A stretch of 5,311 nucleotides of DNA from an uncultured Solirubrobacteraceae bacterium (GCA_955652345.1 CATPBV010000255.1:1-5311); one strand, 5' to 3'; positions 1 through 5,311 are shown, counted from the stretch's first letter. Numbers and translations are program-made. Notes: generated from the letters alone by a model not told the origin.

Positions 1-1
1 G

Positions 2-928
2 CTCTACGGACGCGGCTCATGCGACATGAAGGGCGGGGTAGCGGCGATGGTGCTTGCGTTCGAGGCGCTCGCGTCGCTGGGCGTCGAGCTTGCCGGCGAT
101 CTGCTGGTTGCGACCAATACCGACGAGGAGTCCTCCGGAGCGGGAGCGGTCGCATTGGTCGAGCACGGTCTCCGCGCCGACGCAGGAATCGTCACCGAGC
201 CGACGGGCTTCGAGGTGTGGGTCGCCTGCCGCGGGTCTGAGTACTGCGAGGTCCGGGTCCCGGGCCGCCCTGGTCACGCCGAGATCGCCCAGCCCGACTG
301 GCGCGAGGGCGGCGCCGTCAACGCGATCGAGAAGGCGATGGTCGTCGTCGAGGCGATACAAGCGCTACGCCGCGAATGGCACGCTCGCGATGATCTCGAT
401 CACCCGCTGCTCTCGCGCCCGTCGCTCCTGCCGACGATGGCACGCAGCGGCGAGTGGCCCGTGACCTACCCGGCGGAATGCGAGCTCACCGTTGCGGTGA
501 TGTTCGTGCCCGGCCAGGCCGACGAGCAGGGCTGGGGATCCGGTGTCCGTCGGGAGTTCGAGCAGTGGCTCGCGCGCGAAACCAGCTGCGATGACTGGCT
601 CGCTGAGAACCCGCCGGTCGTGGAGTGGGCGCCCAACCACGTGATGTCTATGGAGATCGCCCCGGCGGAGCCGATCGTCGAGACGGTGCTCGGCGCGACC
701 GGCGACGTCGGCCGCGACGGCCGCCTCGGCGGGCTCGATTCCTGGTACGACGGCGCTGCGCTGACCAGGCTCGCGGGAATCCCCTCCGTCGGCTTCGGCC
801 CTCCGGGCTTCGACCGCAACGGAGTCAGCGTCGCGCACATGATCGACGAGTTCGTTCCCGTCGATGGCCTGGTGGCCTGCGCGCAGGCGTTGGCGGTGGC
901 CGCGATTCGCTTCTGCGGCACCGCATAG
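2..928 (+). CDS. M20-family metallo-hydrolase (ArgE/DapE-like), 5'-truncated by window edge
   Basis: The open frame enters from the left edge, reading LYGRGSCDMKGG, the M20 motif with the metal-bridging Asp, so the ATG at 26 is internal. Residue numbers below count that Met as 1. Seen: DEESSGAGA at 33-41 (E34 the likely general base, E35 a metal ligand), VTEPT at 56-60 (E58 a ligand), a dimerisation-type lid domain around 70-185 with RGSEY and PGHAE (H84), SWYDGAALT near 239-247, and AHMIDEFVP at 270-278 (H271 the last ligand). The first metal-binding His (HxD motif) would lie upstream, outside the window. Known of the family: cytosolic di-zinc enzymes that hydrolyse N-acyl amino acids or peptides, such as acetylornithine deacetylase and succinyl-diaminopimelate desuccinylase. 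The SWYDGAAL segment replaces the common GGTDAR, which argues for a generic ArgE-like deacylase rather than classical DapE. The substrate cannot be told. It ends 58 bp from the convergent acyltransferase gene. Confidence 0.93.
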   Translation, partial: LYGRGSCDMKGGVAAMVLAFEALASLGVELAGDLLVATNTDEESSGAGAVALVEHGLRADAGIVTEPTGFEVWVACRGSEYCEVRVPGRPGHAEIAQPDWREGGAVNAIEKAMVVVEAIQALRREWHARDDLDHPLLSRPSLLPTMARSGEWPVTYPAECELTVAVMFVPGQADEQGWGSGVRREFEQWLARETSCDDWLAENPPVVEWAPNHVMSMEIAPAEPIVETVLGATGDVGRDGRLGGLDSWYDGAALTRLAGIPSVGFGPPGFDRNGVSVAHMIDEFVPVDGLVACAQALAVAAIRFCGTA

Positions 929-942
929 GAGCACCGACGCCG

Positions 943-1001
943 GACCGGGCTCAGGTCAGGTGATCAGGCACCCGACCGGGCTCAGGTCAGGTGATCAGGC
1001 A
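943..1001. repeat. 28-bp perfect tandem direct repeat across the acyltransferase stop codon
   Basis: Two identical 28-bp copies lie at 943-970 and 974-1001, separated by CCC (period 31 bp). Each copy begins GACCGGGCTCAGG and ends GGTGATCAGGCA on the plus strand. The right copy contains the TGA stop (987-989) and the last four codons (Cys-Leu-Ile-Thr) of the leftward acyltransferase gene. The left copy therefore carries a second, untranslated version of that gene end. The pair fills most of the gap between two convergent genes. Perfect identity in a non-coding copy suggests a recent slippage or duplication event. I see no poly-T tract or long stem that would make it an obvious terminator. Confidence 0.9.
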
Positions 1002-2948
1002 GCTGGGGTTCGCGGGCGCGTGGGCGGGGAACGCCTCGGCCAGCGCCCGGGCGAACAGGTTCGACCGAGCCACGTAGCCCGCCGAGGTGTAATGGGTTCC
1101 GTCGGGAATGAAGTAGTTCCGCTTCGCGTGCGACCCCCAGTCGAAGATCCGCATGTTCGGGTAGCGGCTGCATGCGGCGAGCAGGTCCTGGTTCCAGTTC
1201 TGCATCCCGGACTCGGCGTACGGAGTGGAGCTGAGCAACGTGATCGCGTCGATCCACACGACCCGCTGGTTTCCGATGATCGACATCATCCGGTTGATTC
1301 GTGCGACGAGGCCGACATTTGAGCCGACGTTGACGTCGGCTGAGTCGTTGGTCCCCATCGCGATGATCCAGCAGCCTCTGAAACCCGCGGACACGTGCGA
1401 CTGCGCCACCGTCGCGGCGTTGGGCTCGCCGTTATAGGTCTCGACGATCGATCGCGCGCCCGAGATCTCCGAATAGACGACACGGACGCCGACATCGTTG
1501 AGCTGAGCGGGCAGGCGAAGCCTCGGGTTGGGGATATAGCTCGGCGAGGTTTCGCCCTCCGAGGTCGAGTCGCCGATGTAGACGACTGACCTGCAGGAAG
1601 TACGGGTAGCGGCGTACGAGTCTCCGACGCTGTGCGGAACCAGGCTCGGGTGGGCGATGTTGGGCAGCGGCCCGAAGGCGTCGCGACCAAGGGACGGGAC
1701 CGAGCTGGACAGGGCGACCGCGGCATCGCCGCCCCTCGACGCCACCGGCAGCAGACCGAACAGGCCCGAAACCGGGAGCAGGACACAGAGCGTCACGCTC
1801 GAGACGGTCAGCGTCGCGCGCCGCACCTGTAGGCGCCTGGCCGTGCGTCTCACGCGCCGCGAGAACGCTGCGAGACCTTCCCGCCGGATCGGATCCTCGA
1901 CGTACCTCCACGACAGCCCGGCGATCACGAGCGTCGCGCCTATCTCGAGCGCGGCGGTGAACGGGCTGACCTCCCCGGAGGTCGGGCTAGCCAGGACGAT
2001 GATCGGCCACTGCCACAGGTAGATGCCGTACGAACGGACCCCTATCCAGCGAAGCGGTGGGCAGCCAAGCGCGCTGCCGAGCAGGCTGGAGGGATTCGCG
2101 ACCGCGGCGACCATCGCCGCGGTGCACAGCGAGAGGAGCACGAAGCCGTACGGGTACAGGAACGATGAGAACGAGTCCGTCTTCCAAACCAGCACGAACG
2201 CGCCGATCAGGCCCGCCACGCCGAGCGAGTCGAGGACCACCGGCGACAGAGGGCGGACGCCGCGATTTGCCTCACTGCTCGGCCAGAGGATCGCCAGCGC
2301 CGCCCCGATTAGCAGTGCGAAGGCCCTTGTGTCGGTGCCCTCGTACGCCCGGGTGGGGTCGTATCCGGGTTGGTAGAAGTGGGCCATCAGGATCGCCGAC
2401 ACCACCGCGGCGGCGAGCGTCAGGAGGGCGAGCGTCTTGCGGCTGCGTGCGACCCACATTCCCAGCCCCAGCAGCCAGGGCCAGATCAGGTAGAACTGCT
2501 CCTCTATCGCCAGCGACCACAAGTGATCCAGCGGTAGCGGGGGGGCGAAGCGCGCGAAGTACGAGCCGTTCTGGGCGATCGTGACCCAGTTTGAGATGTA
2601 CACAGACGCGGCAAGCACCTGGGTGCGAACAGCCGACAGCTGCGACGCGTCGAACAGCGCCACCCACACGCTCACCACCGCGAGCATCAGGAACAGCGCC
2701 GGGAGCAGGCGGCGAGCACGGCGCAACCAGAACTGGCCGAGTCCGAGGTTTCCGCGTCGACGGTAGTGCTCGAGCAGCAGATCGGTGATCAGGTAGCCCG
2801 ATAGGGTGAAGAAGATCCCCACCCCCAGATTCCCTCCGGGCGCCCAGTGCGCGCCGAGGTGATAGGCGATCACGCAGGCAACCGCGACCGCGCGGATGCC
2901 GTCCAGGCCAGGCACATACCGCCGCCCGCGTTCATTGGGCGTCGGCAC
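987..2948 (-). CDS. Membrane acyltransferase (AT3/OafA type) fused to C-terminal SGNH domain
   Basis: The protein has 653 residues, a usual length for the fused OafA-like class. The N-terminal half is an acyltransferase-3 membrane domain with about ten to eleven hydrophobic segments (17-350). It shows LDGIRA at 15-20, the conserved His at H30, FFTLSGYLI at 46-54, RRARRLLPAL at 76-85, LDHLWSLAIEEQFYLIWP at 140-157, YGIYLWQWP at 309-317 and WRYVEDPIRR at 347-356. After an Arg-rich stretch (364-377) and a final membrane segment (about 380-400) comes an extracytoplasmic SGNH hydrolase-like domain: GDS (S461), the block II Gly in ISGARS (G497), GTND (N534) and DGTH (D616, H619). All four SGNH blocks are present, so this domain looks active. 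Family knowledge: such proteins move acetyl or other acyl groups across the membrane onto surface glycans, lipids or peptidoglycan. The acceptor is unknown here. Four Cys sit in the outer part (452, 526, 593, 650). The start is GTG, because an in-frame TGA lies two codons upstream and GAGGTG is correctly spaced. Confidence 0.95.
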   Translation of the reverse strand: MPTPNERGRRYVPGLDGIRAVAVACVIAYHLGAHWAPGGNLGVGIFFTLSGYLITDLLLEHYRRRGNLGLGQFWLRRARRLLPALFLMLAVVSVWVALFDASQLSAVRTQVLAASVYISNWVTIAQNGSYFARFAPPLPLDHLWSLAIEEQFYLIWPWLLGLGMWVARSRKTLALLTLAAAVVSAILMAHFYQPGYDPTRAYEGTDTRAFALLIGAALAILWPSSEANRGVRPLSPVVLDSLGVAGLIGAFVLVWKTDSFSSFLYPYGFVLLSLCTAAMVAAVANPSSLLGSALGCPPLRWIGVRSYGIYLWQWPIIVLASPTSGEVSPFTAALEIGATLVIAGLSWRYVEDPIRREGLAAFSRRVRRTARRLQVRRATLTVSSVTLCVLLPVSGLFGLLPVASRGGDAAVALSSSVPSLGRDAFGPLPNIAHPSLVPHSVGDSYAATRTSCRSVVYIGDSTSEGETSPSYIPNPRLRLPAQLNDVGVRVVYSEISGARSIVETYNGEPNAATVAQSHVSAGFRGCWIIAMGTNDSADVNVGSNVGLVARINRMMSIIGNQRVVWIDAITLLSSTPYAESGMQNWNQDLLAACSRYPNMRIFDWGSHAKRNYFIPDGTHYTSAGYVARSNLFARALAEAFPAHAPANPSCLIT

Positions 2949-2950
2949 GT

Positions 2951-2958
2951 CTCACCTC
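2951..2958 (-). promoter_or_regulatory. Ribosome binding site of the acyltransferase gene
   Basis: On the minus strand GAGGTGAG is followed by AC and the GTG start. The core AGGTG is about four to five bases from the start, slightly short but normal. An in-frame TGA (2952-2954) lies inside this site, which blocks any upstream start and fixes GTG at 2946-2948 as the first usable codon. Confidence 0.75.
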
Positions 2959-2999
2959 TGCGCTACGCCTCGAGTTCGTCGACGATGAAGGTCGTCTCA

Positions 3000-3014
3000 C
3001 AAACAACTAGTTTG
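3000..3014. promoter_or_regulatory. AT-rich inverted repeat upstream of the acyltransferase gene
   Basis: CAAAC (3000-3004) and GTTTG (3010-3014) are perfect inverted arms around AACTA, with an overlapping 8-bp palindrome AACTAGTT. The site lies 52-66 bp upstream of the GTG start and is the most AT-rich spot in the 250-bp gap 2949-3198. It could be part of the promoter or an operator, but I find no convincing paired -35/-10 hexamers. A smaller hairpin (GACGA/TCGTC, 2981-2996) lies between it and the gene. Confidence 0.3.
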
Positions 3015-3116
3015 CCTACGGCCCGGTGGCCGTGACCCTGGCCCACCAAGAAGAGCGCTGCTCACCGCATGCAGTTTCCCGCAAGGTGGGGTCGGAAGCG
3101 GTTCCGGCGTCCCTCC

Positions 3117-3162
3117 GCTCTGCACCGGGGGGGCCGGGAGCGGTCCGGCCCCTCGCCAGAGC
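3117..3162 (-). terminator. Strong GC hairpin, candidate terminator downstream of the lipoprotein hydrolase
   Basis: The inner arms GGGGCCGG (3130-3137) and CCGGCCCC (3145-3152) are perfect complements around a 7-base loop. They extend by one G:U and one G:C pair to 3128/3154. After a small internal loop, an outer stem GCTCTG (3117-3122) pairs with CAGAGC (3157-3162). The structure starts 36 bases after the hydrolase stop codon and lies between two co-directional genes, where a terminator would be expected. No run of U follows on the minus strand, so this is not a textbook intrinsic terminator. U-poor hairpins are often proposed in high-GC bacteria. A second small hairpin (CGGAA/TTCCG, 3093-3106) follows. 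Confidence 0.5.
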
Positions 3163-3198
3163 TCGTCCCGTGGGGAAGCTGAGGGCGACCTACTGGCG

Positions 3199-4122
3199 TC
3201 AGCGCCGTGCTGCGGCGGTGATGAAGCCGGTCACAATCGAGGCGAGCGGGGACCAAGTCGTGGCGACGCCGTTCAGCATGTCCCAGCCGTGGCCGGACGT
3301 GACGGGCTCGACGATCATCCGCTTGATCGGCGGCTGCGAGCGTCGGTAGATCCCGGTCATCTCCGACAGCGAGGCGTATGCGTCGTGCTGGGCGACCACG
3401 AACAACGAAGGAACGTGCAGCTCAGCGGCCGCCTCGCCAGGGTTCAAGGAAGGCGATGCCGCTCCGCCAAGCAGGCTGAGGTCGTCCATCTGCCCCGAGA
3501 GGTCGACCATCGCGGCCGGGGAAGGCTTCATCCTGTCGGCCGCCAGTACCGCGACCGCGCCGCCCATCGAAGCGCCGATCACCGCGATCTTCCGCGCGCC
3601 GCTTCGCCTAAGGACGGTTGCCGCGGCGGACACGTCCGCCACTGGATCCGCCTGGTCGTGTGAGGGGCAGCTCGAGGACCCGAAGCAGCGGAAGTCGAAC
3701 AGCAGCGCCTCGAAGCCGTGCTGGGCGAGATACTCCGCGTACTGCCACCAGCCGCACATCGGGCCCGGGAACTGGTGCAGGAGCACGACTCCGATCGGTC
3801 CTCGCCCGACGAGCGCCCCGTCGAGCTTGGCGCCACCGCTCGCCGGGAACCTGACGGTCGTCGCGGGATTGTTCGGCGTCCCGCAACGATCTCTCGGCTG
3901 CTGGAGAGATCTGTCGGCGAACTGGGAGTGGGGGGGCGGTGGGGTCGGTACGGCCGGATTGGTGGGTATCGCTTCTGGCGGCGTGGTGGTCGGAGTACTG
4001 GGCGACGTGGACGTCGCCGCGGTGGGCGTCGTGGTCGAGGTTCGTGATGCGGCGGTGGACGAGACTGAGCCGCCACACCCGACTAGCGCGTAAGGCATCA
4101 GCGGTACTAGGAGCCACCGCAT
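3199..4122 (-). CDS. Lipoprotein alpha/beta hydrolase with Thr/Pro/Ser linker
   Basis: The protein has 307 residues. A short signal sequence ends in the lipobox LVGC, so Cys16 should be lipid-modified and the protein tethered outside the cytoplasmic membrane. Residues 17-65 are a low-complexity Ser/Thr/Pro linker ending in PTPPPP. The alpha/beta-hydrolase domain (about 88-305) shows HQFPG at 116-120 (oxyanion-hole loop), the nucleophile elbow GASMGG at 183-188 (S185), AQHDAYAS at 244-251 (D247) and SGHGWDM at 276-282 (H278), so a complete Ser-Asp-His triad. Cys at 80, 123, 146 and 152 could form disulfides, which fits an exported protein. Family knowledge places it with dienelactone-hydrolase/esterase-like serine hydrolases, but the substrate (ester, thioester or amide) cannot be read from sequence. 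The ATG is supported by GGAGGAGG eight bases upstream and by the signal peptide starting there. A long 5' gap suggests its own promoter. Confidence 0.9.
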   Translation of the reverse strand: MRWLLVPLMPYALVGCGGSVSSTAASRTSTTTPTAATSTSPSTPTTTPPEAIPTNPAVPTPPPPHSQFADRSLQQPRDRCGTPNNPATTVRFPASGGAKLDGALVGRGPIGVVLLHQFPGPMCGWWQYAEYLAQHGFEALLFDFRCFGSSSCPSHDQADPVADVSAAATVLRRSGARKIAVIGASMGGAVAVLAADRMKPSPAAMVDLSGQMDDLSLLGGAASPSLNPGEAAAELHVPSLFVVAQHDAYASLSEMTGIYRRSQPPIKRMIVEPVTSGHGWDMLNGVATTWSPLASIVTGFITAAARR

Positions 4123-4130
4123 GGCCGCTG

Positions 4131-4150
4131 CCTCCTCCGGTTACGACCGG
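4131..4150 (-). promoter_or_regulatory. Shine-Dalgarno site abutted by a 5-bp hairpin
   Basis: GGAGGAGG (4131-4138 on the minus strand) lies eight bases before the ATG of the lipoprotein hydrolase and is an unusually strong site. Just upstream in the mRNA, CCGGU and ACCGG (4146-4150 and 4137-4141) form a perfect 5-bp stem with the loop CGUA. The 3' arm shares its last two Gs with the Shine-Dalgarno sequence. The core AGGAGG stays free, so any effect on translation would be modest. Confidence 0.5.
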
Positions 4151-4161
4151 CTCGAGAGCCT

Positions 4162-4182
4162 ACCATAGTCCGCTCCGGACTA
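4162..4182 (-). promoter_or_regulatory. 17-bp perfect dyad (operator-like) overlapping a possible -10 element
   Basis: TAGTCCG (4166-4172) and CGGACTA (4176-4182) are perfect 7-bp arms around CTC. The dyad is centred about 52 bp upstream of the lipoprotein hydrolase ATG. On the minus strand its right arm runs into TATGGT (4162-4167), a partial match to TATAAT. No good -35 hexamer is seen at the right distance. Perfect dyads of this size over a promoter are typical of dimeric repressors such as TetR- or GntR-family proteins; which regulator binds here is unknown and no regulator gene is in the window. The same sequence could also fold as a hairpin downstream of the permease operon, but no U-run follows it. 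Confidence 0.5.
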
Positions 4183-4216
4183 CTGGCTGGTCGCGGGCGA
4201 CGCGAGAACTGTGCTC

Positions 4217-4297
4217 GCCGACGCGAGCCCGCGGCGGGCGAGTACCGCTACCCGGCGCGTTCGGCCGACGCGAGTCCCTGCCGCGCAAATACCGCCA
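4217..4297 (-). repeat. Degenerate 47-bp-period duplication at the permease 3' end
   Basis: The segment 4264-4297, inside the permease C-terminus, resembles 4217-4250, which starts beyond the stop codon and overlaps it. About 26 of 34 positions are identical, including an unbroken 11-base match. Read on the minus strand, the first copy encodes AVFARQGLASAE in the gene's frame. The second encodes AVLARRGLASAS in another frame, because the period (47) is not a multiple of three. Most differences fall at third codon positions. The 9-mer CGACGCGAG occurs a third time at 4198-4206. In such GC-rich DNA, chance similarity cannot be excluded. Confidence 0.45.
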
Positions 4298-5018
4298 GCA
4301 GGACCGCTGCGCCGGCAAGGAGGGCAAAAGCCAGGCCGACTGACACCGGGGAGCCCGCGAGCAGGGAGCGGCCGGCGTCGAGCATCGCGGTCGCCGGGTT
4401 CAGGCGCGCGACCGCGTGGATCCAGCCGGTCAGCAGGTGCAGCGGAACGAACACGGGCGCCAGGAACAGGACCACGAACACCGGCATCTGGATCAGCGCC
4501 CCCGCTTGCTCGGTGCGCAGGAACATCGCGAGGCCACAGCCCCACAGCGCGGCTACAAAGTTGCATGCGATGCCCAGACCGAGCAGGCCGAACAGGTCGA
4601 CCCCGTTGCCATAGACGTTCATCCCCGCGATCAGCGCCGCAATCGTCACGACCGTCCCCGTTATGAACCAGCGCATCAGCGCCCCCGCCGCGTAGCCGGC
4701 GATGATCCCCGACCGCTGCGGCGCGCTCAGCAGCAGGCGCCGCGCAAAGCCGGAATCGAAGTCGCGCGCCACCGCGAATCCGGTGAAGACCCCGCCGAAC
4801 GCAGCCGACTGGAGGAACACGAACACGAACTGGAACGACGTGTAGCCGGGCTTGTAGCCGAAGTTCGGGACCTCGGCGATCTTCGAGAGACCGCCCGCGA
4901 ACGCGACCAGGAAGAACAGTGGAAAGACGATCGAAGGCACCAGGATCGAAGGTCTGACGAGGACGTTATGGATCGAGCGCCAGGCGACCGCGCGCGTCAC
5001 CTGCAGGAACCGGATCAT
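4248..5018 (-). CDS. ABC-2 type exporter permease (second of the pair)
   Basis: The protein has 256 residues, the normal length for an ABC-2 (DrrB/NodJ-like) permease. Six hydrophobic segments can be placed at about 25-43, 61-83, 105-130, 141-166, 173-193 and 225-245. Between segments 2 and 3 is RDFDSGFARRLLLSAPQR (85-102), the cytoplasmic coupling region (usually E-R-E-xx-G-T-xx-x-L-L-x-x-P) that contacts the ATPase. LNPATAMLDAGRSLLAG (206-222) is the conserved loop before the last membrane segment. Family knowledge: two such permease units plus ATPase subunits export drugs, lipids or polysaccharides; the cargo here is unknown. Its ATG overlaps the stop of the upstream permease as ATGA, implying an operon and translational coupling, which fits the weak Shine-Dalgarno sequence. 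The C-terminal tail (244-256) is polar and carries the repeat-like GLASAE segment. Confidence 0.92.
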   Translation of the reverse strand: MIRFLQVTRAVAWRSIHNVLVRPSILVPSIVFPLFFLVAFAGGLSKIAEVPNFGYKPGYTSFQFVFVFLQSAAFGGVFTGFAVARDFDSGFARRLLLSAPQRSGIIAGYAAGALMRWFITGTVVTIAALIAGMNVYGNGVDLFGLLGLGIACNFVAALWGCGLAMFLRTEQAGALIQMPVFVVLFLAPVFVPLHLLTGWIHAVARLNPATAMLDAGRSLLAGSPVSVGLAFALLAGAAVLLAVFARQGLASAERAG

Positions 5019-5311
5019 GTCCGCACCAGCCTTGTCTTCATCGCGGCGCTCGCCACCAGCAGCGTGATCGCCGCCAACGCTGCCGCGAAGCCGAACCCGA
5101 GCGCCAGCGCCTGAGCGTCCCAGCCCTTGATGATCAGGCTGCGGACGCCCTCGATCAGGTACGACATCGGGTTGTAGGTCGCCACCTCCCGAAACCAGTC
5201 GACCTTGATCAGGTCGCGTGGCAGGTTGGAGGAGCTCAGGAAAAGCGTCACGAACAGCAGCGGGAAGATCCCCTGGACCGCCTCGCCCGTTCCGAAGCGC
5301 AGCGCGAGCAC
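5015..5311 (-). CDS. ABC-2 type exporter permease (first of the pair), N-terminus beyond window
   Basis: Only the last 98 or so codons are visible. The frame is open to the right edge, and the GTG at 5309-5311 is most likely internal. Counting from that codon, a hydrophobic segment (about 11-30, with GIFPLLFVTLFLSSSNLP) is followed by a polar loop and YNPMSYLIEGVRSLI (46-60). That is the ABC-2 loop comparable to LNPATAMLDAGRSLL in the next gene. A last membrane segment (about 68-90) and a short basic tail MKTRLVRT follow. This is the usual C-terminal architecture of a roughly 250-residue permease. It overlaps the following permease gene by ATGA, so the two probably form a heterodimeric channel. 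The ATP-binding subunit is not in the window and would be expected upstream, to the right. Confidence 0.88.
   Translation of the reverse strand: MLALRFGTGEAVQGIFPLLFVTLFLSSSNLPRDLIKVDWFREVATYNPMSYLIEGVRSLIIKGWDAQALALGFGFAAALAAITLLVASAAMKTRLVRT

Noticed and set aside
26..28. ATG as the true start of the M20 gene
   Set aside because: The frame is open to the left edge, and the codons before it spell the conserved LYGRGSCD motif with the metal-bridging Asp. The gene begins outside the window.
365..934. Long minus-strand open frame (189 codons) opposite the M20 gene
   Set aside because: It is antisense to a clear family member, is rich in Arg/Ala/His from GC-skewed codons and shows no motif. 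It is a shadow.
943..1001. CRISPR-like repeat unit
   Set aside because: There are only two 28-bp copies, with a 3-bp spacer that overlaps a coding end and no cas genes. It is a tandem duplication, not an array.
1432..1911. Alternative-frame open reading frames within the acyltransferase gene
   Set aside because: They overlap a 653-codon frame with complete AT3 and SGNH motifs, and their translations are low-complexity Arg/Pro/Ser.
3026..3349. Plus-strand open frame covering the gap 3026-3198
   Set aside because: It has no recognisable domain, no convincing ribosome site and runs antisense into the hydrolase gene. The gap is better explained by the hairpin and leader elements.
4202..4218. 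GCGAG/CTCGC hairpin downstream of the permease gene as a terminator
   Set aside because: The stem is only 5 bp, arises from the CGACGCGAG repeats, has no U-run and is too weak to call.
4416..5114. Plus-strand open frame (232 codons) opposite the permeases
   Set aside because: It is a highly charged Arg/Glu/Gln-rich translation antisense to two well-supported membrane proteins and spans their overlap. This is typical of an antisense shadow in GC-rich DNA.

Overview
This is a GC-rich window (roughly two-thirds G+C by eye). It comes from a high-GC bacterium, most likely an actinobacterium. The grounds are strong G/C bias at third codon positions, GTG starts, GGAGG-type ribosome binding sites, and a short-signal lipoprotein with a Thr/Pro linker. 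A Thermoleophilia/Solirubrobacterales-like host is a guess; nothing here fixes the taxon. No RNA gene, insertion sequence, CRISPR array or phage gene is visible.

Layout. At the left edge, the 3' part of an M20-family metallo-hydrolase (ArgE/DapE/CPG2 type) runs rightward and ends at 928. It converges on a leftward gene (987-2948) for a fused membrane acyltransferase with a C-terminal SGNH esterase-like domain. The 58-bp gap between the two stop codons is mostly filled by a perfect 28-bp tandem duplication, whose second copy contains the acyltransferase stop codon and its last four sense codons. A 250-bp gap (2949-3198) follows. It holds the acyltransferase ribosome binding site, a small AT-rich inverted repeat and a strong GC hairpin. 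Next, leftward at 3199-4122, is a lipoprotein-anchored alpha/beta hydrolase with an intact Ser-Asp-His triad. A 125-bp gap (4123-4247) carries a perfect operator-like dyad over a possible -10 element and a hairpin that abuts the Shine-Dalgarno sequence. The right edge holds two ABC-2 type exporter permeases, also leftward and joined by an ATGA overlap. The first is cut by the window edge, and the ATPase is presumably beyond it.

How the genes may work together. Four leftward genes encode envelope proteins: two exporter permeases, a lipid-anchored hydrolase, and a membrane acyltransferase with an extracytoplasmic SGNH domain. This fits a neighbourhood that exports and acyl-modifies or de-acylates a surface molecule or small compound. 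However, the gaps between the permeases, hydrolase and acyltransferase suggest separate transcription units, so the link is inference only. The M20 gene is on the other strand and probably unrelated. I see no clear undescribed system. The most checkable oddities are the operator-like dyad, the 28-bp duplication at a stop codon, and a degenerate duplication at the 3' end of the permease gene.
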